Shown: in pieces, positions 48,216 to 57,135 of the stretch
How the letters are laid out: every line of letters begins with the position of its first letter
How positions within the stretch are numbered: the stretch's first letter is position 1
Origin: Chitinophagaceae bacterium
GTDB lineage: Bacteria > Bacteroidota > Bacteroidia > Chitinophagales > Chitinophagaceae
DNA length: 64,000 nt
Direction: 5' to 3'
NCBI GenBank assembly: GCA_016720745.1
Contig: JADKKA010000019.1
Location: 310,001-374,000 of the forward strand
Translations under genes and position numbers: made by a program
The notes under the pieces: generated by a model
The model's input: only the letters and a program-made list of their open reading frames with translations
Told to the model about the DNA's origin: nothing
Database searches by the model: none

Positions 48216-49073
48216 ATGAAATTTATCTGGATAGCTGTTTTAGCGTTAGTGCTCGGTGGTTGTGGCGGCAGTAAAAAGTCGGCCTCAAAAAAAGTAAGTA
48301 CCACTAAAAAGAGTATTAGCAAGATCCTGAAAAGCACAGATGCGGCTTATAAACTCCGCATGGCTGAACAGTTCTTTGTCAAAAAGAAATACAATAAGGC
48401 ACAGCTGCTGTATGAAGATGTGATGCCTTATTATAAAGTAGAGAAAGAATTCGAGGATATCTATTATAAATATGCATACTGTGCCTATTATCAGAACGAT
48501 TTTCTGAACGCAGAAAACCTTTATAAAACGTTCCTCGAGATTTTCCCGAACAGCACCAAGGCCGAAGAGGTGGATTATATGCGGGCTTATTGCTTTTACC
48601 GGCAATCACCCAAACCGGAACTGGATCAAACCAGTACCATCCGTACCATCGGGATGATGCAGACTTTTATCAATACCCATCCTAATTCCACCAGGAATAA
48701 GGAAGCCTGGGAAATTGTTGAAAAGAGCCGGAACAAACTCGAGATCAAAGATTTTAAAAGTGCACAATTGTACTTTGATATGGGACAATACAGGGCAGCA
48801 GGAGTTGCTTTTTCAGCACTGCTCAATAATTTTCCCGAGTCTGCCAAAGCAGATGAATATAAACTGATGATCATTAAATCATATTACCGGTTTGCAGAAA
48901 TGAGTATCGAAGAAAAGAAACCGGAGCGTTATGAGCAGGTGATCAGCGAATGCCACGAATTTACCGACCGCTTCCCCGATAGTAAACTGAAAAAGGAAGT
49001 GGATGATTTTTTAAACCTTTCACAGAAAAATTTAAAAATTAACAATAATGAGCAAGTTAAGACGCCAGCTTAG
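48216..49073 (+). CDS. bamD: Outer-membrane assembly lipoprotein BamD
   Basis: 285 residues with a lipoprotein signal (LALVLGGC, Cys16), a Lys/Ser-rich linker and tetratricopeptide-type repeats: AEQFFVKKKYNKAQLLYEDV, AYYQNDFLNAENLYKTFLE, YFDMGQYRAAGVAFSALLNN, FPDSKLKKEVDDFL. This is the BamD layout; it helps BamA insert outer-membrane barrels. Its last 26 bases overlap the start of rpoZ, so the two are co-translated. Confidence 0.92.
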   Translation: MKFIWIAVLALVLGGCGGSKKSASKKVSTTKKSISKILKSTDAAYKLRMAEQFFVKKKYNKAQLLYEDVMPYYKVEKEFEDIYYKYAYCAYYQNDFLNAENLYKTFLEIFPNSTKAEEVDYMRAYCFYRQSPKPELDQTSTIRTIGMMQTFINTHPNSTRNKEAWEIVEKSRNKLEIKDFKSAQLYFDMGQYRAAGVAFSALLNNFPESAKADEYKLMIIKSYYRFAEMSIEEKKPERYEQVISECHEFTDRFPDSKLKKEVDDFLNLSQKNLKINNNEQVKTPA

Positions 49074-49389
49074 TGCAGGGATCACCAATAATGTGGAGAC
49101 CCGTAACCTGGATGATATTAAAGGAAGGACGGGTAACCTGTATGGCTCTATCGCCATCATTGCCAAAAGAGCCAACCAGATCAATATCTCCCTGAAGGAA
49201 GAGTTGCACAATAAACTGGAGGAATTTGCCAGTCATACCGACAGCCTCGAAGAGATCCACGAAAACAAAGAGCAGATTGAAATCTCCAGAGCCTATGAAA
49301 GAATGCCCAACCCGGCACTGCTGGCGACGCAGGAATTCATGGATGATAAAGTCTACTTCCGTAAAAACGAAGACGAACTCTTCAGCTAA
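49048..49389 (+). CDS. rpoZ: RNA polymerase omega subunit (Rpb6-type)
   Basis: 113 residues. The central motif TGNLYGSIAIIAKRANQI corresponds to the conserved omega/Rpb6 region that clamps the beta-prime C-terminus, with a C-terminal acidic extension (RNEDELFS-like end) usual in Bacteroidota. It overlaps bamD by 26 bp in another frame; the bamD-rpoZ-coaBC order is, as I recall, frequent in Bacteroidota. Confidence 0.9.
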   Translation: MSKLRRQLSAGITNNVETRNLDDIKGRTGNLYGSIAIIAKRANQINISLKEELHNKLEEFASHTDSLEEIHENKEQIEISRAYERMPNPALLATQEFMDDKVYFRKNEDELFS

Positions 49390-49410
49390 TAAAGACTGAA
49401 AAAATTTGTG

Positions 49411-49438
49411 GCGGCAGTAATCACTGCCGCTTTTTTTA
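49411..49438 (+). terminator. Terminator after rpoZ
   Basis: GCGGCAGT-AATC-ACTGCCGC followed by seven T, 22 bp after the stop codon. Confidence 0.9.
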
Positions 49439-49485
49439 TGCCCGGGAATTAACAGGCTATATTCCTTCTTTTTATAACTAAATGG

Positions 49486-49493
49486 TACTTTTG
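49486..49493 (+). promoter_or_regulatory. -7 element directly before coaBC (possible leaderless start)
   Basis: TACTTTTG matches the -7 consensus exactly and ends 5 bp before the GTG of coaBC. A start site at its usual distance would fall on or next to the GTG, so the mRNA may lack a leader. The -33 element is poor. Confidence 0.5.
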
Positions 49494-49498
49494 AATCT

Positions 49499-50695
49499 GT
49501 GTTAAAAGGCAAGAAAATATTACTGGGGGTTACGGGTAGCATCGCTGCTTATAAGTCTATCCTGCTGGTCCGCCTGCTGGTAAAAGCAGGGGCAGAAGTG
49601 AAAGTGATTATGACCCCCGCAGCCAAAGATTTTGCCCCGGCCCTCAGTTTGTCCACGCTGAGCAGAAATCCGGTTCTGACCGATCTTTTTGATGAGCAGA
49701 GCTGGTCCAATCATGTAATGCTGGGTCGCTGGGCCGACCTGATGATCATCGCCCCCCTGAGCTGTAACAGCCTGGCTAAAATGGCAAACGGACAATGCGA
49801 TAATCTCTTACTGGCCGTTTATTTATCTGCTACCTGTCCGGTGGCTATTGCCCCGGCCATGGATGAGGATATGTGGCATCACCCCTCCACAAAGCAGAAC
49901 CTGACCCAGCTGGAAAAATTCGGCAATCATATCATCCCGGTCAATCATGGAGAATTGGCCAGTGGTTTAATAGGCGAAGGAAGAATGGCAGAGCCTGAAG
50001 CCATTGCAGACTGGATCAGTGCTTTTTTCAATCAACAAACATCCCTGCAAGGAAAAAAAGCCCTGGTAACAGCCGGGCCTACATACGAACATATTGATCC
50101 GGTCCGTTTTATGGGTAACCATTCTTCCGGGAAAATGGGAATTGCCCTGGCGGAAGAATTGAGCAGGAGGGGAGCAGCGGTTACCCTGGTATTGGGGCCG
50201 GTGTCCATGCCTGTCACATTACCCGGTATTGATATCATTCATGTGCGGTCGGCGGATGATATGTACCAGGCCTGTCATGCCTGTTTTGATCAAATGGACC
50301 TGGCCATCATGGCTGCAGCCGTTGCCGATTATACACCGGTGACCAGGGCCGATGAAAAGATAAAAAAGAAAGAAGAGCAGCTGACCATCACCCTGCAGAA
50401 AACAAAAGATATACTCCGGTCCTTGGGAGAACAAAAAAAAGCCGGACAGGTACTGATTGGATTTGCACTGGAAACAAATAATGAAGCGGCGCATGCAAAG
50501 GAAAAACTGATCAGTAAGAAAGCAGATATGATCGTGCTGAATTCCCTGAAAGATGCTGGCGCGGGTTTTGGAACAGATACCAATAAGATCACTATATTCG
50601 ATAAAAGCGGGAAGCAGTTTGATTTTGAAATGAAATCAAAAAAAGCGGTTGCCGCCGATATCATCAACAGCATTTCGTCTATCTACTATGCATAA
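49499..50695 (+). CDS. coaBC: Phosphopantothenoylcysteine decarboxylase / phosphopantothenate-cysteine ligase
   Basis: 398-residue bifunctional coenzyme A enzyme. The N-terminal flavoprotein has [11 protein letters not shown], the active His in [19 protein letters not shown] and the substrate clamp [12 protein letters not shown]. The C-terminal ligase has [28 protein letters not shown] and the KKTKDIL-like region. The start is GTG at 49499. Its last 8 bp overlap the DUF4835 gene start. Confidence 0.96.
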   Translation: MLKGKKILLGVTGSIAAYKSILLVRLLVKAGAEVKVIMTPAAKDFAPALSLSTLSRNPVLTDLFDEQSWSNHVMLGRWADLMIIAPLSCNSLAKMANGQCDNLLLAVYLSATCPVAIAPAMDEDMWHHPSTKQNLTQLEKFGNHIIPVNHGELASGLIGEGRMAEPEAIADWISAFFNQQTSLQGKKALVTAGPTYEHIDPVRFMGNHSSGKMGIALAEELSRRGAAVTLVLGPVSMPVTLPGIDIIHVRSADDMYQACHACFDQMDLAIMAAAVADYTPVTRADEKIKKKEEQLTITLQKTKDILRSLGEQKKAGQVLIGFALETNNEAAHAKEKLISKKADMIVLNSLKDAGAGFGTDTNKITIFDKSGKQFDFEMKSKKAVAADIINSISSIYYA

Positions 50696-51608
50696 AAGAC
50701 TACTCCTATTATTGCTTACCTGCGGGATGCTTCAGCAAAGTAATGCCCAGGAATTGCAGGCCCGTTTGTCCATTATCACCAGCAAAGTAAGTACAACGGT
50801 TGACCGCAAAATTTTCCAGACCCTGCAAACGGGACTCACTAATTTTCTGAATAACCGGAAATGGAGCAATGATGTGTTTCAGCCTGCAGAAAAAATTCAA
50901 TGTAGTTTTTTGCTCACTATTGAAGAGGCACAGGCCGGGAATATTTTTAAGGGGAGACTGACCGTTCAGGCAGCCCGTCCTATTTACAATACCACCTATG
51001 ATTCCCCAATCCTCAACTTTATTGATGATGATGTGGTATTCAAGTATGTGGAATTTCAGCCAATAGAATTCAATGAAAACAGGGTGCAGGGAAATGATCC
51101 CCTGGTGGCAAATCTCACGGCAGTGCTGGCTTATTATGCGAATATCATTGTTGGGCTGGATTATGCATCTTTTAACCTGCGTGGAGGAGATCCCTTCTTC
51201 CAAAAAGCCTGGAATATTGTGAATAATGCCCCGGAAAGCGGTAATCAGATTGACGGCTGGAAATCTTTTGAAAGTCTGCGGAACCGGTACTGGCTGGCAG
51301 AAAACCTGAACAACAGCCGCTTCGCCATGTTGCATGATGCGGTCTATTCTTATTACAGAAGCGGGATGGATATCTTTTATGAAAATGAAGAAGCCGGACG
51401 CTCCGGTATCCTGAATGCACTCAACTTTTTAAGTAATCTTAGTCGCGATAACCCCAATTCCATGATCCTCCAGGTTTTTTTTCAGGGCAAGAGTAATGAA
51501 CTGGTGAAGGTATTCAGCAAGGCTGGACCAGATGTAAAAGCCAGGGCCAAAGAAGTGCTGACCAAACTGGATCTCACCAATGCCAATGCTTATAAGGAGT
51601 TGAAATAA
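50688..51608 (+). CDS. DUF4835 family exported protein
   Basis: 306 residues from the ATG at 50688, with a signal peptide ([20 protein letters not shown]). Family landmarks: ELQARLSIITSKVSTT, FLNNRKWSNDVF, IQCSFLLTI, ARPIYNTTYDSPILNFIDD and YANIIVGLDYASFNLRGGDP. This DUF4835 protein follows coaBC in many Bacteroidota; function unknown. It overlaps coaBC by 8 bp and its stop overlaps the DUF4296 start by one base. Confidence 0.92.
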   Translation: MHKRLLLLLLTCGMLQQSNAQELQARLSIITSKVSTTVDRKIFQTLQTGLTNFLNNRKWSNDVFQPAEKIQCSFLLTIEEAQAGNIFKGRLTVQAARPIYNTTYDSPILNFIDDDVVFKYVEFQPIEFNENRVQGNDPLVANLTAVLAYYANIIVGLDYASFNLRGGDPFFQKAWNIVNNAPESGNQIDGWKSFESLRNRYWLAENLNNSRFAMLHDAVYSYYRSGMDIFYENEEAGRSGILNALNFLSNLSRDNPNSMILQVFFQGKSNELVKVFSKAGPDVKARAKEVLTKLDLTNANAYKELK

Positions 51609-52048
51609 TGCGTTATTTTTTTTCTTTTATACTGCTTGTATCATTTATGGTATTGTCCTGCCGGCAGGGAAAAAAAGAACCGGCTGGTTTGCTGCCTGAA
51701 AAAAAACTAAGGGCCGTCGTATGGGATATGATGCGGGCAGACCAGTTTCTCGCCGATTTTGTTTTCAGCCGCGATACCAGTCTCAACAAACTGGATGAAA
51801 GTCTGCTGGTATACAACCGGATATTTGCCATTCACCAGGTAACCAAAGAAGAATTCAGGCAAAGCTTTAATTATTACCGGCAGCATCCTGATTTGCTCAA
51901 GTCACTGCTGGATTCTGTAAGTATTATCAATGTCGTAACCGTTGCCAACCCCGTACCGGATACGGCAAAACGATCTCCCACGCTGCCTAAAGTGGCAACA
52001 CCCGATACCGGTAGAAATAAGCCTTTCAAACCTTTTCAGGGCAACTGA
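51608..52048 (+). CDS. DUF4296 family lipoprotein
   Basis: 146 residues. Lipoprotein signal with Cys18 (VSFMVLSC), then LLPEKKLRAVVWDMMRADQF, YNRIFAIHQVTKEEFRQSFN and YYRQHPDLLKSLLDSV, the DUF4296 pattern, and a Pro/Thr-rich tail. Function unknown. Last gene of coaBC-DUF4835-DUF4296. Confidence 0.88.
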   Translation: MRYFFSFILLVSFMVLSCRQGKKEPAGLLPEKKLRAVVWDMMRADQFLADFVFSRDTSLNKLDESLLVYNRIFAIHQVTKEEFRQSFNYYRQHPDLLKSLLDSVSIINVVTVANPVPDTAKRSPTLPKVATPDTGRNKPFKPFQGN

Positions 52049-52085
52049 TCATTTCATTCCGGAATGACGGGGTAAACAAGTTCCT

Positions 52086-52093
52086 TACTTTTG
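52086..52093 (+). promoter_or_regulatory. -7 element of the scoA-scoB operon
   Basis: TACTTTTG, an exact -7 match 18 bp before the scoA ATG. No clear -33 TTTG at the right distance. Confidence 0.55.
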
Positions 52094-52111
52094 TATTAAA
52101 TATCTGCCTGC

Positions 52112-52807
52112 ATGAACAAGACTGTATTGAATGCTGAAGATGCTATCCGTGATATCCCTGACGGAGCTGTGATTATGCTGGGAGGCTTTGGCCTTTGCGG
52201 TATCCCGGAAAACTGTATTGCAGCATTGGTAAAAAAAGGAGTGAAAGAGCTGACCTGTATTTCCAATAATGCCGGAGTGGATGATTTTGGAATTGGACTG
52301 ATGTTGCAGCAAAAACAGGTGAAGAAGATGATCTCCTCCTATGTGGGAGAGAATGCAGAATTTGAAAGGCAATTGCTGAGCGGGGAACTGGAAGTGGAAC
52401 TGATTCCCCAGGGTACCCTGGCCACCCGTTGCCTGGCCGCGGGATATGGTATGCCTGCAATTTATACGCCCGCAGGTGCCGGTACCGAAGTAGCGGAGGG
52501 CAAGGAGACCCGCAATTTTAATGGCAAGGATTATCTCCTTGAATATGCATTCGAGGCTGATTTCGCCATTGTGAAAGCCTGGAAGGGAGATACCGATGGG
52601 AACCTCATCTTTAAGGAGACGGCCCGCAATTTTAATCCGCTGATGGCGATGGCCGGAAGGATCACGATAGCAGAAGTAGAGGAACTGGTGGAACCGGGCA
52701 TATTGGATCCCAATTACATTCATACCCCCGGGATCTATGTGCATCGCATCTTCCAGGGATCGGCTTATGAGAAAAGAATCGAACAAAGAACAGTCCGGAA
52801 AAAATAA
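52112..52807 (+). CDS. scoA: 3-oxoacid CoA-transferase, subunit A
   Basis: 231 residues. Family I CoA transferase alpha subunit with [44 protein letters not shown] and [10 protein letters not shown]. It moves CoA between succinyl-CoA and acetoacetate (or a related acid), giving entry of ketone bodies or branched-chain breakdown products to central metabolism. It is 30 bp upstream of subunit B. Confidence 0.94.
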   Translation: MNKTVLNAEDAIRDIPDGAVIMLGGFGLCGIPENCIAALVKKGVKELTCISNNAGVDDFGIGLMLQQKQVKKMISSYVGENAEFERQLLSGELEVELIPQGTLATRCLAAGYGMPAIYTPAGAGTEVAEGKETRNFNGKDYLLEYAFEADFAIVKAWKGDTDGNLIFKETARNFNPLMAMAGRITIAEVEELVEPGILDPNYIHTPGIYVHRIFQGSAYEKRIEQRTVRKK

Positions 52808-52837
52808 TCGCCGGTAACCGGCATCAAAAATGATGGT

Positions 52838-53494
52838 ATGGCACTGACCAAAGAACAGATTGCGCAAAGAATTGCCCGGGAACTAAGAGATGGTTTTTAT
52901 GTGAACCTCGGTATTGGTATCCCCACCCTGGTGGCGAATTATATTCCTGCCGGAATCAACGTGGTGCTCCAGAGTGAGAACGGTTTGCTGGGAATGGGTC
53001 CCTTTCCGCAGGAGGGAGAGGAAGACCCGGACCTGATTAATGCAGGCAAGCAAACCATCACGACGGTACCGGGCTCGGCTTTTTTTGATTCCGCCATGAG
53101 CTTTGGGATGATTCGTGCGGGAAAAGTTGACCTGACAGTACTCGGTGCCATGGAAGTGAGTGACAGAGGAGATATCGCCAACTGGAAAATTCCCGGGAAG
53201 ATGGTAAAGGGAATGGGAGGCGCCATGGACCTGGTGGCCAGTGCCAGAAATATCATTGTGGCCATGATGCATACCAATCCCAAAGGGGAATCTAAACTTT
53301 TACCAGATTGCAGTCTGCCTTTAACCGGTGTAAAATGTGTAAGGAAAATTGTGAGCGACCTGGCCGTACTGGATATTACAGCTGATGGGTTTCATTTACT
53401 GGAAAGGGCTCCCGGTGTATCGGTAGAAGAGATCCGTGCTAAAACTGCAGGCCGTTTAACGGTGGCGGATGAAGTGCCTGAAATGGTCTTTTGA
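52838..53494 (+). CDS. scoB: 3-oxoacid CoA-transferase, subunit B
   Basis: 218 residues. Beta subunit with [16 protein letters not shown], the catalytic Glu in [46 protein letters not shown] and [13 protein letters not shown]. Pairs with scoA. Its end faces the end of the response regulator on the minus strand with only 5 bp between. Confidence 0.95.
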   Translation: MALTKEQIAQRIARELRDGFYVNLGIGIPTLVANYIPAGINVVLQSENGLLGMGPFPQEGEEDPDLINAGKQTITTVPGSAFFDSAMSFGMIRAGKVDLTVLGAMEVSDRGDIANWKIPGKMVKGMGGAMDLVASARNIIVAMMHTNPKGESKLLPDCSLPLTGVKCVRKIVSDLAVLDITADGFHLLERAPGVSVEEIRAKTAGRLTVADEVPEMVF

Positions 53495-53499
53495 TTAGA

Positions 53500-54150
53500 T
53501 TACTCAATCAGGTTATTCTTTACAGCAAAGAATACCAATCCGGCGGTGTTCTTACTGCCGAAGCGTTCCATTAGTCTATCCTTAATGGCCTCTACCGTAC
53601 GCGGACTGATCTCCATTTTCTGGGCGATCTCGGCAGCCGTGAATTCCATGCAAATAAAGCGCAGTACATCTTTTTCCTTATCGCTGAGGGTGATTTCGTT
53701 ATTCAGGGATGGAATTACTTTTTGTCTCGCATGTGATTTCTTGAGCAGGATGCGATTGACAAAATTATTGAGGTAGTATCCTTTTTCGGCTACTTCCATG
53801 ATGGCCCGGCGGATTTCATTGGGCTCTGCGTTCTTGAGCAGGTAGCCATTAGCGCCATTCTCCATCAGGTGGTATACAAAGCGCTCGTCTTCGTACATAC
53901 TCAGCACCAGTACCTTGATATGCGGAAATTGTTTACTGATGATCTTGGTGGTTTCGATACCGTCTTTGCCGGGCATCCGCAGATCCATCAGCACTACTTC
54001 AGGTTGTGCATCGGGGAGACCGGCGAGCAGTTCATCGCCATTTTCGGCTTCCAGGACAAACTTAATATTGGAAAAAGCCCGCAGAGACAGGATGACCCCC
54101 TTGCGGAAAATCTTATGATCGTCTACTATTGCCACCTTTATCATTCCCAT
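53500..54150 (-). CDS. NarL/FixJ response regulator 1
   Basis: 216 residues from the ATG at 54150. Receiver domain with acidic pocket IVDDHKIF, phospho-acceptor Asp56 (VVLMDLRMPGKDG) and LLKNAEP, then a LuxR-type helix-turn-helix (LSDKEKDVLRFICMEFTAAE, ISPRTVEAIKDRL). It follows the kinase gene at 54210 by 59 bp and probably receives phosphate from it. The recognition helix is nearly identical to those of the regulators at 60835 and 62931. Confidence 0.93.
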   Translation of the reverse strand: MGMIKVAIVDDHKIFRKGVILSLRAFSNIKFVLEAENGDELLAGLPDAQPEVVLMDLRMPGKDGIETTKIISKQFPHIKVLVLSMYEDERFVYHLMENGANGYLLKNAEPNEIRRAIMEVAEKGYYLNNFVNRILLKKSHARQKVIPSLNNEITLSDKEKDVLRFICMEFTAAEIAQKMEISPRTVEAIKDRLMERFGSKNTAGLVFFAVKNNLIE

Positions 54151-54209
54151 AGATATCAGAAAGGGCAAAGTTATACAGAATATCCTGCTTTACCTCGCCG
54201 GTCATTGAT

Positions 54210-55034
54210 TTACTGGTAGGGTTCGTCCTTTGGCATTTCGATAGTGACTTTGTAATAAGTCTGTGAAATGTCTTTTTCGAAATTGATCTGTCCCTGTACC
54301 AGGCGGAGCCGGCTGCTGATATTTTTCAGGCCGAGTCCCACATTGCTCTTATTCAGTTTATCAAAATCAGACTGAACGATTCCCCTGCCATCATGGTGGA
54401 TCCGGAGGTAGAATTTATCGGCATGTACATTCTGGGTAAGGTGGATAAAACTGGCGCTGCTGTGTTTGAGAATATTATTGATCAGTTCCTGTACGATCCG
54501 GAAGATCACGAGTTCTTTTTCGCCCTTGAGTCTTTCCTTGTATTCATGGAAACGGGAGCTGGCGTTGATGGCACCGGAACCGCTGATTTTCTGGAACAGG
54601 TCGTTTACGGCGGATTCCAGTCCGAAGTTTTTCAGGGTAGGGGGCATCAGGCTATGGCTGATATTCCGGATCAGCTGGATGGTATCATCAATGATCTGGC
54701 GGGCCTGGAAGATGGATTGCAGCTGGGTGGCTTTATCCTGGTTCACCAGGTTTTCGTTTAGGTATAAGCGGGCGGTGGCGAGCAGGGGACCGGCATCATC
54801 ATGCAGGTCGGCGGCCAGGCGCTGGCGTTCTTCTTCCTGGAGTTTGATGGAGGCGTTGAGCAGGATCTTCTGCTGCTCCTGTTCCATCTGGTTGATCTTG
54901 TTCTGGAATTTCAGTACCCGGCGCTGGTGCAGGATGATAAAGATCACCAGGGCTACCACCAGGATAACCATACCGATGGTACCCAGGAAGAGGACCAGTG
55001 AAACTCCGGATTTGGTGGCTTGTAAGAGAAACAT
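54210..55034 (-). CDS. HisKA_3 sensor kinase with one membrane helix (module 1)
   Basis: 274 residues. One membrane helix (about 11-36), a short coiled coil, the HisKA_3 box with phospho-acceptor His78 (RLAADLHDDAGPLLA) and an HATPase domain (IFRIVQELINNILKHS, HDGRGI, GLGLKNISSRL). It has no sensor domain of its own, so it probably depends on a partner for input. The decayed multi-pass membrane gene directly upstream is the natural candidate for that partner. The regulator at 53500 lies downstream. Confidence 0.92.
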   Translation of the reverse strand: MFLLQATKSGVSLVLFLGTIGMVILVVALVIFIILHQRRVLKFQNKINQMEQEQQKILLNASIKLQEEERQRLAADLHDDAGPLLATARLYLNENLVNQDKATQLQSIFQARQIIDDTIQLIRNISHSLMPPTLKNFGLESAVNDLFQKISGSGAINASSRFHEYKERLKGEKELVIFRIVQELINNILKHSSASFIHLTQNVHADKFYLRIHHDGRGIVQSDFDKLNKSNVGLGLKNISSRLRLVQGQINFEKDISQTYYKVTIEMPKDEPYQ

Positions 55035-55060
55035 GGTTAGTGTGGTAGTTGATAAAGACT

Positions 55061-55822
55061 TTATATCAAATCTAAGTATGGAACATCAGGCATTGTTCTT
55101 ATGTTAAATTTCTTTCCAAATATGATTAATTGATATTGCAAGAAAATGATATTTTTAATGATATCTGCATATAAGTGACTAATACCAGTAATTCAAGAAT
55201 GATCTTTAGCAATGTATTTCCAAAATGTAAAAAAAGAATGAACCTCGAGATATAAAATGATACCTACAATAATCCAAAAAATTTGATATTGTCATAAACT
55301 TGAGAATTGTGTTTTAAAATTCTTCTAAAATAAATAAAGATATAAAGGAATATAAAAATTGTTTCAATCCCAATTGGAACTGAATCAAGTCTTTGATTTT
55401 TGTACTTTGATAGTAAATTATTTGGAAGACAATAAAAAATCAGAGAACAAAATGATTAATTTCTAAAATTTTTTCTCACTAATAGAATCAGTAAAAATAA
55501 ATGAAAAATAATAAGTATTCAATTAAGGTATATCCGCTATAATAAATTCTCCGAATTGAGGAACAATTTTGGAAAGTTCATAATAAAAAAAAAAAAAAAA
55601 AAGGTAATAGAACAAGTAATAATAGTTACATCTCTTGATAAGCTATTCTTTTTATAAAAAAAAATAAGCAAAAGGGATGAGTAAAAAGAATAAGGAGTAT
55701 ATAATTTAAAAGCTTTTCTATAATTTGGATTTTTATGAACCCAAATATAGAAAACCTTTTTAAATGTTAAAATCAACTTGATGAATATTGGGAGGTATTA
55801 ATCTTCCCAAACCAAAATTCAT
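55061..55822 (-). pseudogene. Decayed multi-pass membrane protein gene upstream of kinase module 1
   Basis: No single frame is open, but reading across frames on the minus strand gives a continuous hydrophobic protein: KLYTPYSFYSSLLLIFFYKK, YSGYTLIEYLLFFIYFY, FFIVFQIIYYQSTKIK, LDSVPIGIETIFIFLYIFIY, FWIIVGIILYL and LYADIIKNIIFL, ending with PYLDLI at a TAA 26 bp before the kinase ATG. This pattern (IEYLLF..., SVPIGIET..., FWIIVGI..., DIIKN) matches my memory of a conserved Bacteroidota membrane family found next to such kinases. At least six frame changes and several stops are needed, plus an 18-A run, so it is a pseudogene and not one sequencing slip. The tract is far more AT-rich than its surroundings. 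Confidence 0.65.
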
Positions 55823-56217
55823 CACCTACTTTTCATATTCTTTTCATAACAGTAACGTTTTTAAAGCCTTAGTCGAAATATTTCGTGTAGTAAAAGTGGA
55901 AAAACCCCTGTTTGTGTACAAGTGACCACTAAGTAAAGGATTCACTTAAAACCGGTCTAAATCCCTGAAAACAAGGAAGTTTGGAGCTAAAGCGAACGGA
56001 TGTTTACGAGTCTTTATTTCGTAAATTACCCTAGTATTTTCCGTAAATTTACGATGGTAAAAATAGTAAGTTTACCGGGGGATTTTCCGGTTTTCAACAG
56101 CTGTGGATAAACTCTGGGTAAGTCAGAGCCCCGAGATGGGGCCCGGGAAGGCGATTCCTTTTTAATTATACTGAAGACTGGAGGTACAGTCTGAGGCCAG
56201 GAAAAAAGGAAAAGAAG
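55823..56217. promoter_or_regulatory. Non-coding stretch with CGTAA/TTACG motifs and a perfect 12-bp palindrome
   Basis: Contains TTTACGAGTC near 56004, TTTCGTAAATTACC near 56017 and CGTAAATTTACG near 56043, which is its own reverse complement. A GCCCC-GAGAT-GGGGC hairpin lies near 56129. No gene was recognised. Confidence 0.45.
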
Positions 56218-56460
56218 TTGATTGACATTGGATTTCGCAACGTTCTTCAGCGGTATTGGAAATTCTGTTCAGGACGGTTTTATCGGACATTGGATCTTGA
56301 GGGGCGGTCCGCTATCAATCAACTGGCACAAAACTATATCCCCATTTTATTGTGGACAAGAGAAAATGCACGAGCCGGGATCCCTTCGGCAATTACGCAA
56401 GGGCTCGTAAGTTTTCAGCAGGCCCATGAAAAACTACGTAATTCCTTATGAAAAACTACG
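56190..56460 (+). repeat. Diverged duplicate segment, copy A
   Basis: Shares an ordered series of blocks with copy B at 62540-62800: AAAGAAGTTGATTG, ATTGGAAAT, GGACGGTT, GGACATTGGAT, TCAATCAACT, CAAAACTATATCC, TTACGCAAG and CTCGTAA. TTACG-CAAGGGCT-CGTAA is an inverted repeat with an 8-bp spacer. The spacing between blocks varies by lengths that are not multiples of three, so the segment is not a coding repeat although a 77-codon frame exists. Confidence 0.6.
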
Positions 56461-56469
56461 GTGAACCCC

Positions 56470-57135
56470 CTAAATGGTCACTACGCCCTGTTTAATGGCG
56501 ATCATCGCCAACCCAACCCTGCTCTTCACATCCAGTTTAAAAAAGAGCTGATCCCTTAATGTATCCACGGACCGGGGATTTAAACTCATTTGCTGGGCAA
56601 TTTCCTTATAAGTGAGATCGGAACAGGCCAGCTGCAGGAAACGGATTTCCTGGTCACTGAGCATATTCCGCTGCAATTTGACCCCATCCTCGCTTTTCCG
56701 GAACAGGTTGACCAGTTTGCCCGTGCTGCGATTGGAATAATAATAGCCGGATTCCATGACCGACTGGATGGCAAACTTTAATTCATCCGGGGCAATATCT
56801 TTTTTCAGGAATCCTTTTACACCGGACTGTAACAGTTTGATCATGGATAATTCTGAATCATACATGGTCAGCATCAGCACATGGATATCCGGAAAATCCT
56901 GCTGTAGCCAGGCTGCTGTGTCATAACCATTCATCTCGGGCATATTCAGGTCCAGCAATACCACATCCGGCCGGATGCCTTTCCGGATCTGGCCTTGCAG
57001 TTCTTTTCCAGTACTGCATTGCAGGATCACTTGGCAATTACCAAACCCGTCAATCAGTCCGGAGAGGGCATTGCGGAGTAATACATGGTCATCAGCCAGG
57101 GCTACATTAATGCTTTGGGTTTTATCTTTTGTCAT
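56470..57135 (-). CDS. NarL/FixJ response regulator 2 (module 2)
   Basis: 221 residues. Receiver with VALADDHVLLRNAL, phospho-acceptor Asp62 (VVLLDLNMPEMNG) and FLKKDIAP; LuxR-type helix-turn-helix (LSDQEIRFLQLACSDLTYKE, LNPRSVDTLRDQL). Its ATG overlaps the kinase stop by four bases (ATGA), so kinase and regulator are translated together. It is the most divergent of the four regulators in the recognition helix. Confidence 0.93.
   Translation of the reverse strand: MTKDKTQSINVALADDHVLLRNALSGLIDGFGNCQVILQCSTGKELQGQIRKGIRPDVVLLDLNMPEMNGYDTAAWLQQDFPDIHVLMLTMYDSELSMIKLLQSGVKGFLKKDIAPDELKFAIQSVMESGYYYSNRSTGKLVNLFRKSEDGVKLQRNMLSDQEIRFLQLACSDLTYKEIAQQMSLNPRSVDTLRDQLFFKLDVKSRVGLAMIAIKQGVVTI

Noticed and set aside
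55537..55776. 79-codon minus-strand frame as a gene in its own right
   Set aside because: It is one open piece of a larger decayed membrane protein whose other parts lie in other frames.
56218..56451. 77-codon plus-strand frame in copy A
   Set aside because: The matching segment B does not keep this frame and differs by indels not divisible by three, so coding is unlikely.
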